Origin: Betaproteobacteria bacterium Ga0077526
GTDB taxonomy: Bacteria > Pseudomonadota > Gammaproteobacteria > Burkholderiales > Ga0077523
Reading direction: 5' to 3'
DNA: 64,000 bases
Assembly: GCA_001464765.1 (NCBI GenBank)
Contig: LNDV01000034.1
Location: 1,092,671 to 1,156,670, forward strand
The notes under the pieces are model-generated. The model ran no database searches. It was not told the origin of the DNA and was given only the letters and a program-made list of their open reading frames with translations. Position numbers and translations under genes: made by a program. Below are positions 27,137 to 37,000 of this stretch, one piece after another (positions within the stretch are counted from its first letter, which is position 1; each line of letters begins with the position of its first letter).

Positions 27137-29526
27137 CAGAATCCCTCCACCGGCAGCACAACCCTCTTGCCGTTCGGCAGCGTGAGCACGAGCACCCGGC
27201 CCAGGTGAATGCGCCAGCTCTCCCGCTCGCCTGCGGTCCACACCGGCTCCCATCGGTCACCCTCCGGATTCAGCCATTCGAGTGCCGCCGAGGTGTAGCC
27301 CGTCTCCGGGCCGGGCAGCTCGCCTGCAGCGAACACCTCGCCGTCGACGACGAACACCCGATGGCGCTCGTTCGCGAGAAGCCGCGAGCCGGTGCCCCAG
27401 CCCTGCGGCAGCGTGCGCCAGCTCGAGCCGTCCGCCGAGGCAAGTTCGTGGGTGACCCGCGGGATCACGCTGTCACGGTTCGCCGGGTCCGGCAGCATTT
27501 CGGTGACGGTCTTCAGGACTCGACCATCGGGGAACAGGAAGACACTGCCGCCGGCCATCGTCGAGGCCGCGCTGGTGGTCCACCGCCGCGTCTTCGGATC
27601 GAAGATCTCGTGTCGTCGCGAGGGCAGATACGGCCCGATGCCGATGTAGTTGTCCGGGGCATCCGCGCGGTCGGAATCAGGTGTGTAGAGCGCAATCTTC
27701 TCGGCCTGCACGAGGCCGCCGGCCACGACCACGCGACCGTCCTCCAGCAGGAGGGCGCGCATCTCCTGCGGCGGCTCCGACTGCCGCGCGCGAGGCAGCG
27801 GTGGCCATGACACGGCCTCCAGGCTCAGTCGGCCCTCCCGCACCGAGGGTTTCCACTGCGTGACGTTCGCCCCCGCGCGAGCAAACTCGAGAAGTGTGCC
27901 GTCCGTCAATTGCATGAGCACGCTGCCCGCGGCGGGCGCCGGCCCGGTAACTTCCACCCAACCTGTCGCTCCGCTGGGAGACGAATCGGGAAGCCACTCC
28001 ATCGGCAGCACCCGCGCCGCGCCTTCACGGTCGAGGTGCGCCCAGGCCGCCGTCCCGCCGATCACCAGGATGCCGTCGCCGACCCGGAAGGCCTGCGCGT
28101 TCATCCGCGCGTGAGTCAGCGAAGGCAACGCCCATAGACGACCCTGGCGATCGACGGCTTCCACCGTCGCTGTCATGAGGTGGTTGTTCATGCCGGCGTG
28201 AGTGATGCCGCCGATGAGCAGCGCGGGCCGGATCGTGTTGCCCGAGCGAGATTCGGGAACGAACGCCGCGCCACCGCGGAACGTGATGAGCGCAGACGGC
28301 GGTGGCGCAGCGGGAGCGACAGGGTCCGTGCCGAACGGGCGTACCAGAGAAAGCCTCGCGTACTTCTGTTCGATGCATGACTTCGACGAGTAGTGACCGT
28401 CGGTCTTGTTCAGCAGCCACGCGTAGGTATGCCCTTCGAAGCGGAAGGGGAAAAACCCGCAGCCGCCTTCCTCGCTGCCCTCTGTCCACACAGCGGCGGT
28501 GCGCCACGTTCGCGAGGCGAGATCGAGCACGTGAGCGCTGCCGTTGACGCCTTCGACGGCATAGACCCGACCGGGTGCCCAGGGCAGCGTGACGAATCGA
28601 TGGCGTGATGTGCCCGACGGCATGGGCGGCAGAGCTTCGAAGCGATTCGTGCGCGGGTCCCAAAGCTCGGCCGTCGCCGAAGGACCGAGCCCCCAGCCGG
28701 CCTGTTTCGTCCATCCGCCGGACACGAGGATGCTGCCGTCCGGCAGTCGGCCGGCCGCGAGTTCGGACCGGGCTTCGACCATCGGCGGACCGGCACGCCA
28801 GACGTTTGCGGCCAGATCTAGGAAGTGAGTCTCGTTGCGGCAGGGGTTGCAGCCGCGGTACTCCCCGTCGGAGCCGCCAAGAATCATGAGCCGGCCGTCG
28901 GCCGTGACAGCCGCTGCGAAGTCTCCCCGATACGGGATGGGGAGTTCGGCCATGCGCACGAACATGAGCCGGTCGCCATTGCGCCGGATGACGTAGGCAA
29001 CGATATGGCGTGTGCGCGAAGTCCGTGTCACGAGTACGGCCGCCTCGGCGCCGAGCGGCAGGAGGCGCATCGCGAACTCGCCCAGCTTCTCGGTCGTCTC
29101 CAGAGCGATCTTCCTGCCGTCTCGCGTGAGCAGCAGCCAGCGCAACCGGTCGTTGTTCTCGCACGTTACCGTCGACAGAGACAGCACGCCGCCGGGGAGC
29201 GCGACCTGGGCCATGACCATGCCCGGCAGATCCAGTGCCGCTTCCGATCGTGCGCCGGTTGCCGGCGACCAGCGCCGGCTCACCAGTTCCCACTTCCAGC
29301 AGCCCGGTCCGCTGCCCTTGCCGAACGACGCGCCCGGAACCGGCCGACCGCCGATCCACGACACTGTGCCGTCCTCGGCGATGTCGTAAGCCTCGCCGGC
29401 GGGAAGGGGAATCTCGTCGTAGGTGGGCAGGCGCGGCACGTCGGCAGCGGACGATATCTGCGTCCACGCGGCAAGGACGAAGGCGGCGAGTACCCGACCG
29501 ACGGCCGGGGAAAAGCGAAGAGTCAT
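27136..29526 (-). CDS. Secreted kelch-repeat protein
   Basis: 796 residues if started at the ATG at 29526 (MTLRFSPAVGRVLAAFVLAAW...SSAADV), which gives a clean signal peptide; the frame continues upstream to 29697 without one. Kelch-type blades recur: DGRLMILGGSDGEYRG, LPDGSILVSGGWTKQ, then RNETHFLDLAANVWRAGPPM and TAELWDPRTNRFEALPPMPS, followed by further blades near DGRVVVAGG and FDPKTRRWTTSAAS. It is therefore a beta-propeller, perhaps two, exported to the periplasm or surface. Coupled by a one-base overlap to the following secreted protein. Substrate or partner unknown; galactose-oxidase-like folds share this pattern, but I see no catalytic motif. Confidence 0.82.
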   Translation of the reverse strand: MTLRFSPAVGRVLAAFVLAAWTQISSAADVPRLPTYDEIPLPAGEAYDIAEDGTVSWIGGRPVPGASFGKGSGPGCWKWELVSRRWSPATGARSEAALDLPGMVMAQVALPGGVLSLSTVTCENNDRLRWLLLTRDGRKIALETTEKLGEFAMRLLPLGAEAAVLVTRTSRTRHIVAYVIRRNGDRLMFVRMAELPIPYRGDFAAAVTADGRLMILGGSDGEYRGCNPCRNETHFLDLAANVWRAGPPMVEARSELAAGRLPDGSILVSGGWTKQAGWGLGPSATAELWDPRTNRFEALPPMPSGTSRHRFVTLPWAPGRVYAVEGVNGSAHVLDLASRTWRTAAVWTEGSEEGGCGFFPFRFEGHTYAWLLNKTDGHYSSKSCIEQKYARLSLVRPFGTDPVAPAAPPPSALITFRGGAAFVPESRSGNTIRPALLIGGITHAGMNNHLMTATVEAVDRQGRLWALPSLTHARMNAQAFRVGDGILVIGGTAAWAHLDREGAARVLPMEWLPDSSPSGATGWVEVTGPAPAAGSVLMQLTDGTLLEFARAGANVTQWKPSVREGRLSLEAVSWPPLPRARQSEPPQEMRALLLEDGRVVVAGGLVQAEKIALYTPDSDRADAPDNYIGIGPYLPSRRHEIFDPKTRRWTTSAASTMAGGSVFLFPDGRVLKTVTEMLPDPANRDSVIPRVTHELASADGSSWRTLPQGWGTGSRLLANERHRVFVVDGEVFAAGELPGPETGYTSAALEWLNPEGDRWEPVWTAGERESWRIHLGRVLVLTLPNGKRVVLPVEGF

Positions 29527-29644
29527 CGGCTGCGTGTGGAGAAAGAGGTTCGAAGAACAGGTAGTAGCCATATCGGGCGCCGCCGCGACTTCTTCACTTC
29601 GGCCAAGCCGTGGCCATCCGAGTCGAATCACGGGCATCGCGTCA

Positions 29645-30430
29645 TTAGCGGGCGTGCGGATCTCCGCCGTGATGCGGCGCATGGCCTTCGGTGCCATGCC
29701 CGGTCATGCGCTTGTCGTCCGCCGGATCGAGGCCGAACACGAGGAGATCCCGCACCAGGTCGCCCCACTGCGTCATCGTCACCCGCGCGACGATTTCCGG
29801 CTCGCCGCCCGTCTTTCGGCGGATGACGAACGATTCCCCTTCCTCGGGAATCTGGCCGAGTGCCCCCAGAGCGTTGAAGATGTGGCCCACCACTACGGTG
29901 TTGGTGCCGGCCGGGACGTCGCGGGCGAGCAGTGCCGTGAGCGCAGCGCCCGCAGCGCGCATGCCCGACCCTGGCGCCCCGCTCGGGCTCGGCGCTAGGT
30001 CCGGCACGGCCGTCGCGCGGTCGAAGGCGAGCCTCGCCGTGTCCATGCATCGGCAGTACGGACTGCTCAGCACGTCGCCGACGGGAATGTTCAGCAGGCG
30101 GAACGCCTCGCCCATCTCGCGACTCGCCTCGCGCCCCATCGGCGACAGGTTGCGCTGCCACGCGCAGTCGTTCCAGTCGCCGCTGGCCTTGTCCTTCTCC
30201 AGCATGCCGGTCTTGGCGTGGCGCACGAAGATCAGGTTGCCGCCTTCTCGCAGCAGGCGCAGCGCCGCCACGGCTTCGGCCTTGGAATGCCAGTGGGTGT
30301 GGCGGCGGTGGTGAGCTTCCTTCTCCGGCTGGGCGGCTTGCGCGGCGACCGGGGCGAGCGAAACCAACAGCGCCAGCAGGCATGAGGTGCACGACAGGAG
30401 CCGGCGGGTGAAGGTCGAACGGGGACGCAT
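29645..30430 (-). CDS. Secreted histidine phosphatase family protein
   Basis: 261 residues. The signal peptide is MRPRSTFTRRLLSCTSCLLALL...AQAAQ. The branch-1 histidine phosphatase signature appears as LIFVRHAKTG (catalytic His), with the second conserved His in VVVGHIFNALGALG. SSPYCRCMDTARLAF, the usual helix after beta-2, is also present. A His-rich stretch (HHRRHTHWH) follows the signal peptide and another His cluster ends the protein, possibly metal-binding. It is divergent from the alpha/beta hydrolase at 30564 and 118 bp upstream of the kelch gene. Confidence 0.88.
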   Translation of the reverse strand: MRPRSTFTRRLLSCTSCLLALLVSLAPVAAQAAQPEKEAHHRRHTHWHSKAEAVAALRLLREGGNLIFVRHAKTGMLEKDKASGDWNDCAWQRNLSPMGREASREMGEAFRLLNIPVGDVLSSPYCRCMDTARLAFDRATAVPDLAPSPSGAPGSGMRAAGAALTALLARDVPAGTNTVVVGHIFNALGALGQIPEEGESFVIRRKTGGEPEIVARVTMTQWGDLVRDLLVFGLDPADDKRMTGHGTEGHAPHHGGDPHAR

Positions 30431-30563
30431 GCTGCAATCTCCCTCAGCGGATCGGACAGCGATTGTGCCCGCTTCCCCGGGGTCGGTCCGGGGAACGACG
30501 ACATGCTGTCAGAATGCCGGTTCGCAAACTGCCGCACGCCCCTGATTCGAGGATTCCATCGCC

Positions 30564-31514
30564 ATGAGACTCCCGCGTTTCTGCCTTGCCGTGTTGCTGC
30601 TCCTTTCCGCCCTGGCCTTGCCTGCCGCAGCGGTTGAGGTGTCGACCCGTACCGCCACCGTCATGAGTGAGGGAGTCAGGCTTCATGCCGACCTCTACTA
30701 CCCGAGCGGAAGGGAGGGCGCCCGGTTCCCGACGATCATCATGTCCCACGGCTGGGGCGGCACGGCCGCCATGCTGCGCGCGCAGGCCACGGACCTTGCT
30801 GCTGCCGGCTACCTGGTCATCGCCTTCGACTACCGCGGTTGGGGTCAGAGCGATTCCCGCGTCATCCTCACGGCGCCGGCCCCCGCGGAGGCGGCGAAGA
30901 CCGGCAACCGGTTCACCGCGGAAGTGCGAGAGGTCCGCGAAGTCGTGGACCCGCTCGACCAGGCGGAGGATATCTTCAACGTGATCCACTGGGCCGCGGG
31001 CGAGCCGATGGTCGACCCGGCCCGCATCGGTCTGTGGGGCACGAGTTTCTCCGGCGGGCTGGTGGTGTATGTCGCAGCGCGCGACACGCGGGTGAAGGCG
31101 CTCTTCAGTCAGGTGGGCGCGATGGGCTGGACGGCGGGACGGGTGCCCCCGGCCTGGGTGCAGGCCGCCATCGGTGCCGGGACGCAGCGCGCCCGGGGCG
31201 AGCGCGGCTATCCGCCGCCCGGTGCGCGCGAAGTCGGCAATCTGCGCGGCGGCCCCATCCTGGAAAAGTTCCTGCGCTTCTCGGCGCTGGAAGGCATCGA
31301 GCGCGCTGCCGGCTGCGCGATGCTGTTCGTGGTGGCGGAGAAGGAGGAACTGTTCGACAACCGCGACCACGCAGTCCTCGCGCACGAGCGCGCTCCGGGA
31401 CCGAAGCGCTACGTCGAAATCCCGGGCATTCCGCACTACGGCATCTACGGCGAAGCGCGGGAGCAGGCCACGAAGCTCGCGATCGACTGGTTCGACACGC
31501 ATCTCAAGCCCTGA
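30564..31514 (+). CDS. Secreted alpha/beta hydrolase
   Basis: 316 residues with signal peptide MRLPRFCLAVLLLLSALALPAAA. The oxyanion-type MSHGWGG follows strand 3, the nucleophile elbow is GTSFSGG (Ser), and a C-terminal IPGIPHYGIYG supplies the catalytic His. It resembles dienelactone-hydrolase/X-Pro-peptidase-like esterases. It is the first of three same-strand genes with gaps of 30 and 1 bp and may be co-transcribed with the hypothetical and TraG-like genes. Natural substrate unknown. Confidence 0.88.
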   Translation: MRLPRFCLAVLLLLSALALPAAAVEVSTRTATVMSEGVRLHADLYYPSGREGARFPTIIMSHGWGGTAAMLRAQATDLAAAGYLVIAFDYRGWGQSDSRVILTAPAPAEAAKTGNRFTAEVREVREVVDPLDQAEDIFNVIHWAAGEPMVDPARIGLWGTSFSGGLVVYVAARDTRVKALFSQVGAMGWTAGRVPPAWVQAAIGAGTQRARGERGYPPPGAREVGNLRGGPILEKFLRFSALEGIERAAGCAMLFVVAEKEELFDNRDHAVLAHERAPGPKRYVEIPGIPHYGIYGEAREQATKLAIDWFDTHLKP

Positions 31515-31544
31515 CACGCAGCGCCATCCGGCGTCTTTCCGATC

Positions 31545-32297
31545 ATGAACACGACACTTCCCCTCGTCCCCGGGCGCTGGCTGCCCCTCAATGCCGCGGA
31601 GAGCCGCGCGTTCCTGCAGCGGTTCGACACTTACCTGCATGCTGCCTTCGGCGGCGGCCATGGCGCGCGCCGTCACCCGATGCGCGATCTTCGGGCCGTG
31701 CCGCTTACCTTCTATCCCGGCTGGTTGCTGGTGGAGGGCGAGGCCGATCTCGGTGGCGGCATGGTGGGCACGTTCGACGCGCTCTACGGCCCGGGCTTCC
31801 TGTGGGCGATCGACGGCGAGTCGCGCATGATTCACCAGTTGAACGACGGCTCGCTGCCGCTTCGCAGTGACGGTGCGGCGTCCGAGGGCGATCAGCCGGC
31901 GTTCTACTCGAGCCCGCTCACGCAGTTGAGAGCCGAGACCAGCGGCGCTGACTACCTGCACTTTTTCTGCGGCGCGGTCCGCGGTGACCAGGGGGCATTC
32001 CGCCTCGTGGAGACCCAGGAGGACATGCTGCTGTGTGGCGTCACTTCGCCTTCGCACCTCTGGCAGGAGTATCTGCGCCCGGTCGCGGTCCGCGAGGATG
32101 GCGAGGACCTCATCGCGCAGGCGGCGGTGCTCTATGGCGGCGATCTGTTCGACGCCACGTTTCGCGTCACCCGCTCTGGCGGCGTGACGATGGAAGAGGA
32201 CACGTCGGTCGCCACCGGCATCGCGGAACCCGAAAAGACGCGCGAGATCTTCCGTCACCTGCGGTCTGCCGCTGCTGTCCGGAAGGGAGGGGACTGA
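31545..32297 (+). CDS. Hypothetical protein, partner of TraG-like ATPase
   Basis: 250 residues, no signal peptide or membrane segment, no family I recognise. It is rich in aromatic and acidic residues (LTFYPGWLLVEGEADLGGG, GADYLHFFCGAVRGDQGAF) and looks like a compact soluble beta protein. The stop and the next ATG are separated by a single base, and GGAAGGGAGGGG before that ATG serves as its ribosome-binding site, so the two genes are tightly coupled and probably work together. Confidence 0.75.
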   Translation: MNTTLPLVPGRWLPLNAAESRAFLQRFDTYLHAAFGGGHGARRHPMRDLRAVPLTFYPGWLLVEGEADLGGGMVGTFDALYGPGFLWAIDGESRMIHQLNDGSLPLRSDGAASEGDQPAFYSSPLTQLRAETSGADYLHFFCGAVRGDQGAFRLVETQEDMLLCGVTSPSHLWQEYLRPVAVREDGEDLIAQAAVLYGGDLFDATFRVTRSGGVTMEEDTSVATGIAEPEKTREIFRHLRSAAAVRKGGD

Positions 32298-32298
32298 C

Positions 32299-33801
32299 AT
32301 GCCTTTTCTCGAATCCGCCGCCGAACTCCGCCAGCCCGATCGCATCGACGAACCGGGCCTGCTCGTGGGCTGGTCGCTCGAACCCCACCGGCCGAAGATC
32401 CCGATCGGCTTCAACTACGGCAACCCGCTCAAAGTGCCGGCCACGGGCTACCTCGACCCCATCCTCCTTCACGGAGAGGGGCACCTGCTGACGATCGCGC
32501 CTACCGGTGCTGGCAAGGGCACGGGCTGCATCGTGCCGGCCCTGCTTCGCTACCCCGGGCCGGTGATCGTCATCGACCCGAAGGGCGAGAACGCCGCCAT
32601 CACGGCGCGGCGCCGCCGCGAGATGGGGCAGCAGGTGGTGATCATCGACCCCATGAGCGTCACCGACCATCGCAGCGACGGCTTCAACCCGCTCGACGTG
32701 ATCGACATCACCCTGACGAGTGCGGTGGACGAGGTCACGGTGATCGCGCAGTCGCTGATCGGCAGCATCCGCGATGAGCGCAACGGCTACTGGCTCCAGC
32801 GTGGCATGCACCTCGCCATCGGCGCCATTCTGCAGACCCTGCTCGACGCGCACGAGGCGGGCAAGCCGCGCAGCGCCAACCTCGCCGATGTGCGGAAGAT
32901 CATCAACGACGCCGCGGCCAATCCCGCAAAGCTCGCCGAGTTCATGGGCCAGTCGCGTCATCCGGAAGTGCAGCGCATCGCGCGCATGCTGAACATCGGC
33001 GCACCCGAGACGCTGGGCGGCATCATCTCTTTCGCGCAGGAGGCGGTGGACTTCCTGCGGGGCGACCGCGTGCCGGCATGCATCGAGACCACCACCTTCG
33101 ACATCGACCAGCTCACGAGCGGGGCGCCGCTGTCGATCTACCTCGTGCTCCCGCCGCACATGCTGGAATCCCACGGGCGGCTCCTGCGCCTGTGGCTGAG
33201 CGCGATCATGACGTGCATCACCCGCCGCCGGGGCAGGCCGCCGCAGCCCACGCTGTTCATCCTCGACGAAGCCGCGCAACTGGGCGAGCTGCCGCAGCTC
33301 CGCCAGGCCATCACGCTGCTGCGCGGCTACGGCTTGCAGACCTGGAGCTTCTGGCAGGACGTGAGCCAGCTGCAGCTGCTGTATCCGCGCGACTGGAAGA
33401 CGATGGTCAACAACTGCAAGGTGCTGCAGTGCTTCGGTGCGCTCAACCAGGTGGCGGCCGACGACATGGCGGGCCTGACGGGCTTTCAGGACGGTGCGGC
33501 CATTCTCGATCTCGCCACCAACGAGATGGTCCTGCAGATTGCCGGCGACCAGGCGGTCGTGGCGCAGCTGCCGAACTACCTCGACGACCCTGCGTTCCAG
33601 GGGATGTTCGACGCCAACCCGTATCACGACCCCACGCGTGACGTGATGCCGCCCAAGTCCGCCGCGCAGCGGCTCTACGAACGGCGCAAGCCCGTGCCGC
33701 CGCCGCAGTCGGGGCTGGCGCCGTACGCGACCCTGCCGTCGCAGGACATGCTGCTGGATCAGCTGCTCGCGAAGTGGAGCGAGGAGGACGCAGAATACTG
33801 A
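32299..33801 (+). CDS. Soluble VirD4/TraG-family ATPase (orphan)
   Basis: 500 residues. Walker A is APTGAGKGTG (about residue 72) and Walker B is LFILDEAAQLGEL (about 325); VIVIDPKGENAA and RDERNGYWLQ are further coupling-protein signatures, and LRGYGLQTWSFWQDVSQLQ is the conserved motif after Walker B. Conjugative coupling proteins normally start with two membrane helices; here the first 70 residues are hydrophilic, so the protein is likely cytosolic. No relaxase, pilus or VirB genes are near. Its role is unknown; DNA pumping in a non-conjugative setting is possible. Confidence 0.88.
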   Translation: MPFLESAAELRQPDRIDEPGLLVGWSLEPHRPKIPIGFNYGNPLKVPATGYLDPILLHGEGHLLTIAPTGAGKGTGCIVPALLRYPGPVIVIDPKGENAAITARRRREMGQQVVIIDPMSVTDHRSDGFNPLDVIDITLTSAVDEVTVIAQSLIGSIRDERNGYWLQRGMHLAIGAILQTLLDAHEAGKPRSANLADVRKIINDAAANPAKLAEFMGQSRHPEVQRIARMLNIGAPETLGGIISFAQEAVDFLRGDRVPACIETTTFDIDQLTSGAPLSIYLVLPPHMLESHGRLLRLWLSAIMTCITRRRGRPPQPTLFILDEAAQLGELPQLRQAITLLRGYGLQTWSFWQDVSQLQLLYPRDWKTMVNNCKVLQCFGALNQVAADDMAGLTGFQDGAAILDLATNEMVLQIAGDQAVVAQLPNYLDDPAFQGMFDANPYHDPTRDVMPPKSAAQRLYERRKPVPPPQSGLAPYATLPSQDMLLDQLLAKWSEEDAEY

Positions 33802-34091
33802 GGCAGCCGGGCGGCCATCGCCGCGGAGCCGGAATGCTCATGCCATGCAGTTGCCCGAACGGCGAGCGAACCTTATCCTCTGGTGTCATCGCCCGGGGCA
33901 GCGTGCCCATCGCGTGGCGACCGCAACCGGAGGCTGTCACCAGATATGGTTACCGCCGCGCTCCTTCGACGCAGGGCAGTCTTCGCCAACGCGTGTTCCG
34001 GCCGAGGTCCGTCGGTCGAAGACCGTGAACCTCCCGTGACGTTGTCCGTCGGCGCGCCGCTCAGCGGGGTTTCATCAGGGCGTCACCGCCC
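33802..34091. other. Intergenic region
   Basis: 290 bp between the TraG-like gene and the 1,233-residue membrane protein. No gene, RNA or clear terminator is visible. Confidence 0.4.
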
Positions 34092-37000
34092 ATGAATTGG
34101 TTCGTCGCGTTCGCGACCCTTGCCGGTTTCGTGCTCGGCGGCGTGGCGGGTTGGCTGCTCGCGTGGGATCCGCTCGGAGAGACCGAGCGTCTCTGGCTGG
34201 TGTTCGGCGGCGGTGGCGCGCTGTCCGGTCTGGTGGTGTCGCTCTACTCGCGGCAGCGGCTGTCACCCGCGCTCGGCGGACGGTACGCGAGACTCCTCAC
34301 GGTTCTGCTCGGGGCACCAACGCTCGTGGCCGCGGTGTATCTCGCGCGCTATGTGTTCATCTTCGCTGCGGGTGCCGTACCGCTCTGGCCAGCATTGCTG
34401 ACGCTCGTCATTCTCGTGGCCGGCGCCGCACTCGGGGCGGTCGTCGTCATCGTGCCGATTGCGCTCTTTCTTTCCGCGACCCTCACACGTAGTCGACCGC
34501 AGCCGTCCGGGTGGCGTCGCCGCGTGATGGCGGAGTGGTTCGGGTCCGCGATCGTCCTGGCTTTCATGGGCTACATGCCGGAGGACGGCTACCGGTCCCT
34601 CTGGTTCATGCTGCAGGAGCCGCGGCGGTCACCCTGGTACGACGCGAGGCAGGAGCTGTTCTCCGACGTGCTGTCGGGGAGCCGATGCGACATTCTCGTG
34701 GTGCCGACCGAAGCGGGCCCGCGTTCCGTGGACCGCATCGGGCGTGATGCGATCACGTTCATGTTGGCTGCGCGGGTTGCGGACCGCACGAGCCTTTGCG
34801 TCACCGATCCGGATCTCGCGCGTCGTGCGCTCGGAGAACATCGCCGACGCTTCGAAGACTCCGCGGTGGAGGCGCTGGCGAAGCGAGTGGACGCGAAGTG
34901 GATTCTCCGGACCGAAGCGAATCTCACCCGGGACGGCCAGGCCTTCACGCTTTCGCTGCGGACGACAGCCCGGGATGCCTCCGGCCAATGGACGCCCGCC
35001 ACGGAGACCCGATGGCAGCGCCTGCCGTGGTCGGATGAGTCACCGCCCGAGCAAGCGGCCTGGCGGGAGCTCGCCAATGCGGTTTTCAAGCTGCCGATCC
35101 CGGCGCGATCACCAGCAACGGCCGCTGTCCCTGCGCCGAAGGCGAGAAGCGGTGTCCCTCCCGATCCGACCGGGTTGGCCGCAGACACCGGCGACGCCCG
35201 CGAACGGGCCGAGCGTCTCCAACTGCTCGCCGCCTACACGCCGCAGAACATGCCGGAGGCGCGCGCCCTCTGGCTCCGCTCGATCGTGGCATTGCGAAAT
35301 GCCGACAGCAATGATCCGGAGGTTCGGATGCGCTCGGCAAGGGCGTGGCTGGCTCTGGGCCGAAGACTCGTGGCGGAGAGCCTCGTCACCCCGGTCGCGA
35401 CGCCCGAAGCCCGCTCGGTACTCGCCTTGTCCCAAGGCGATCTGCCCGGCTCGATGGAGGCCGCCGCCAGCATCACCTCGCCCTGGTCGGCACTGATCGA
35501 TCGCATTGCGCTCGAGCGGCTGCGTTGGTGGTACGACCAGAAGGCGGGTGCAGACGATCGCCGCACGGAACTGCTGAGCGCGATGCCCCGCTACAAGGCG
35601 TTCCTTCATCACGAACTCGGTACCGAAGACTGGGGCCATGGCGAGGCGGCGGCCCTCGTGGCCGAGGAACTCGCGCACCTTGGCATCGCCGACAATCTGG
35701 TGACTGCACGGACGTACGCCCTCCGTTTCCTGACGCGCATTTCGTGGCTCGCGTGGGTCCGACGGCTGTACCCGAACCAGGCCGGCAGCACGGAACTCCT
35801 CTTCGAGCCGGCGTGGCGAACCCATGCAGAGGAGTGGCGCCGCGAGTCGATCGACCGCGTCTCGCGTCGCGATCTTATCGAGGTGCTGTTCGCCATCAGC
35901 CGCGACTCGGCATACGGTGATCTGACCACGACAGTGACGATGCAGGGGCTGCCGGATGCTGGTCTGGCAGAGGTTGCGGCCCTCGAGCCGGCGTTGCGCC
36001 GCCACCCCGCGATCCTCTCGCAGTACACCGTGGCGGCGTCCCGAGCGGGTGGCCCCAATGCGGGCTGGTTCGATTCGCTGCACCGCGGCGCTGCCTTCGA
36101 GATCGCCAGGAAGCAGCTCGCGTTCGAGGACGCCTACTCGCCCATCGGCGAGTACCTTGCGGACAAACACAACATCACCATCGACTGGCGCGATGAGCCC
36201 GAAGCGCCCGCGCAGCTTGTCGCCCGCGCAAACGGGCTCTGGCGACAGAGCGAAACCCGGGACGAAGCCAGACGGCTATACATCCGTGCGGGCACAACGA
36301 GCCCGGTGCGATTCGAGTACCTGCGCCACGCAACCGAGCTGTCACCGGAGGAAGAGCGTGAGCGCGTGCGCGCCGAGATGCTCGCTGGGCTGGGGACGCG
36401 TTTTCGCGGGCACCCGTCCCGCACCTCCCTGGAAAACATGGTGGTGGATGGCTGGGACGACCCGGCCCGCGAGCTCGCGTTCCTCCAGCAGCAGATGGAC
36501 ACGGGCGCGAACGACTGGCGGACCCGCACCCGCGCGGCGCACGTGCTCTTGCGATTGCGACGGCCACACGACGCGCGCCGCGTTCTGGAGGAGTGGCTGA
36601 CGCGCCACCAGCAGAGCGAGAACCCTATCGTTCTCTCGAACTATGCCGGTGAAGCGGCATCGATGTTCTGGGAAGTGGGCGAGGTAGCGTTGGGCAGACT
36701 GTTCGGGGAATGGTCCGACCGATATCAGTCCGGATCGTGGCAGGCGATCCGCTCGGCGCGACTGCTCGCCGTGTTCGACCAGGACTGGAACGCTGCCGCC
36801 CTCGTCGAAAGGAGACTCTACGATCGGTACGATGACTTCACCGGGCTCGCGATCGCGATCTGGTTCGAGCAGATCATGGGCAAGTCCGACGTTGACGCAG
36901 ACCTCCGGACGGCCCTTCGCGAAGACCGATCGGCGTGGCCCGGGCGAGTGCAAACGATGCGACTTCGAATGGCAGGCGGCGATGCAGCCGCGACGCGCAA

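Noticed and set aside
32299..33801. Integrative conjugative element
   Set aside because: No relaxase, VirB or pilus genes within the window; only the ATPase is present.
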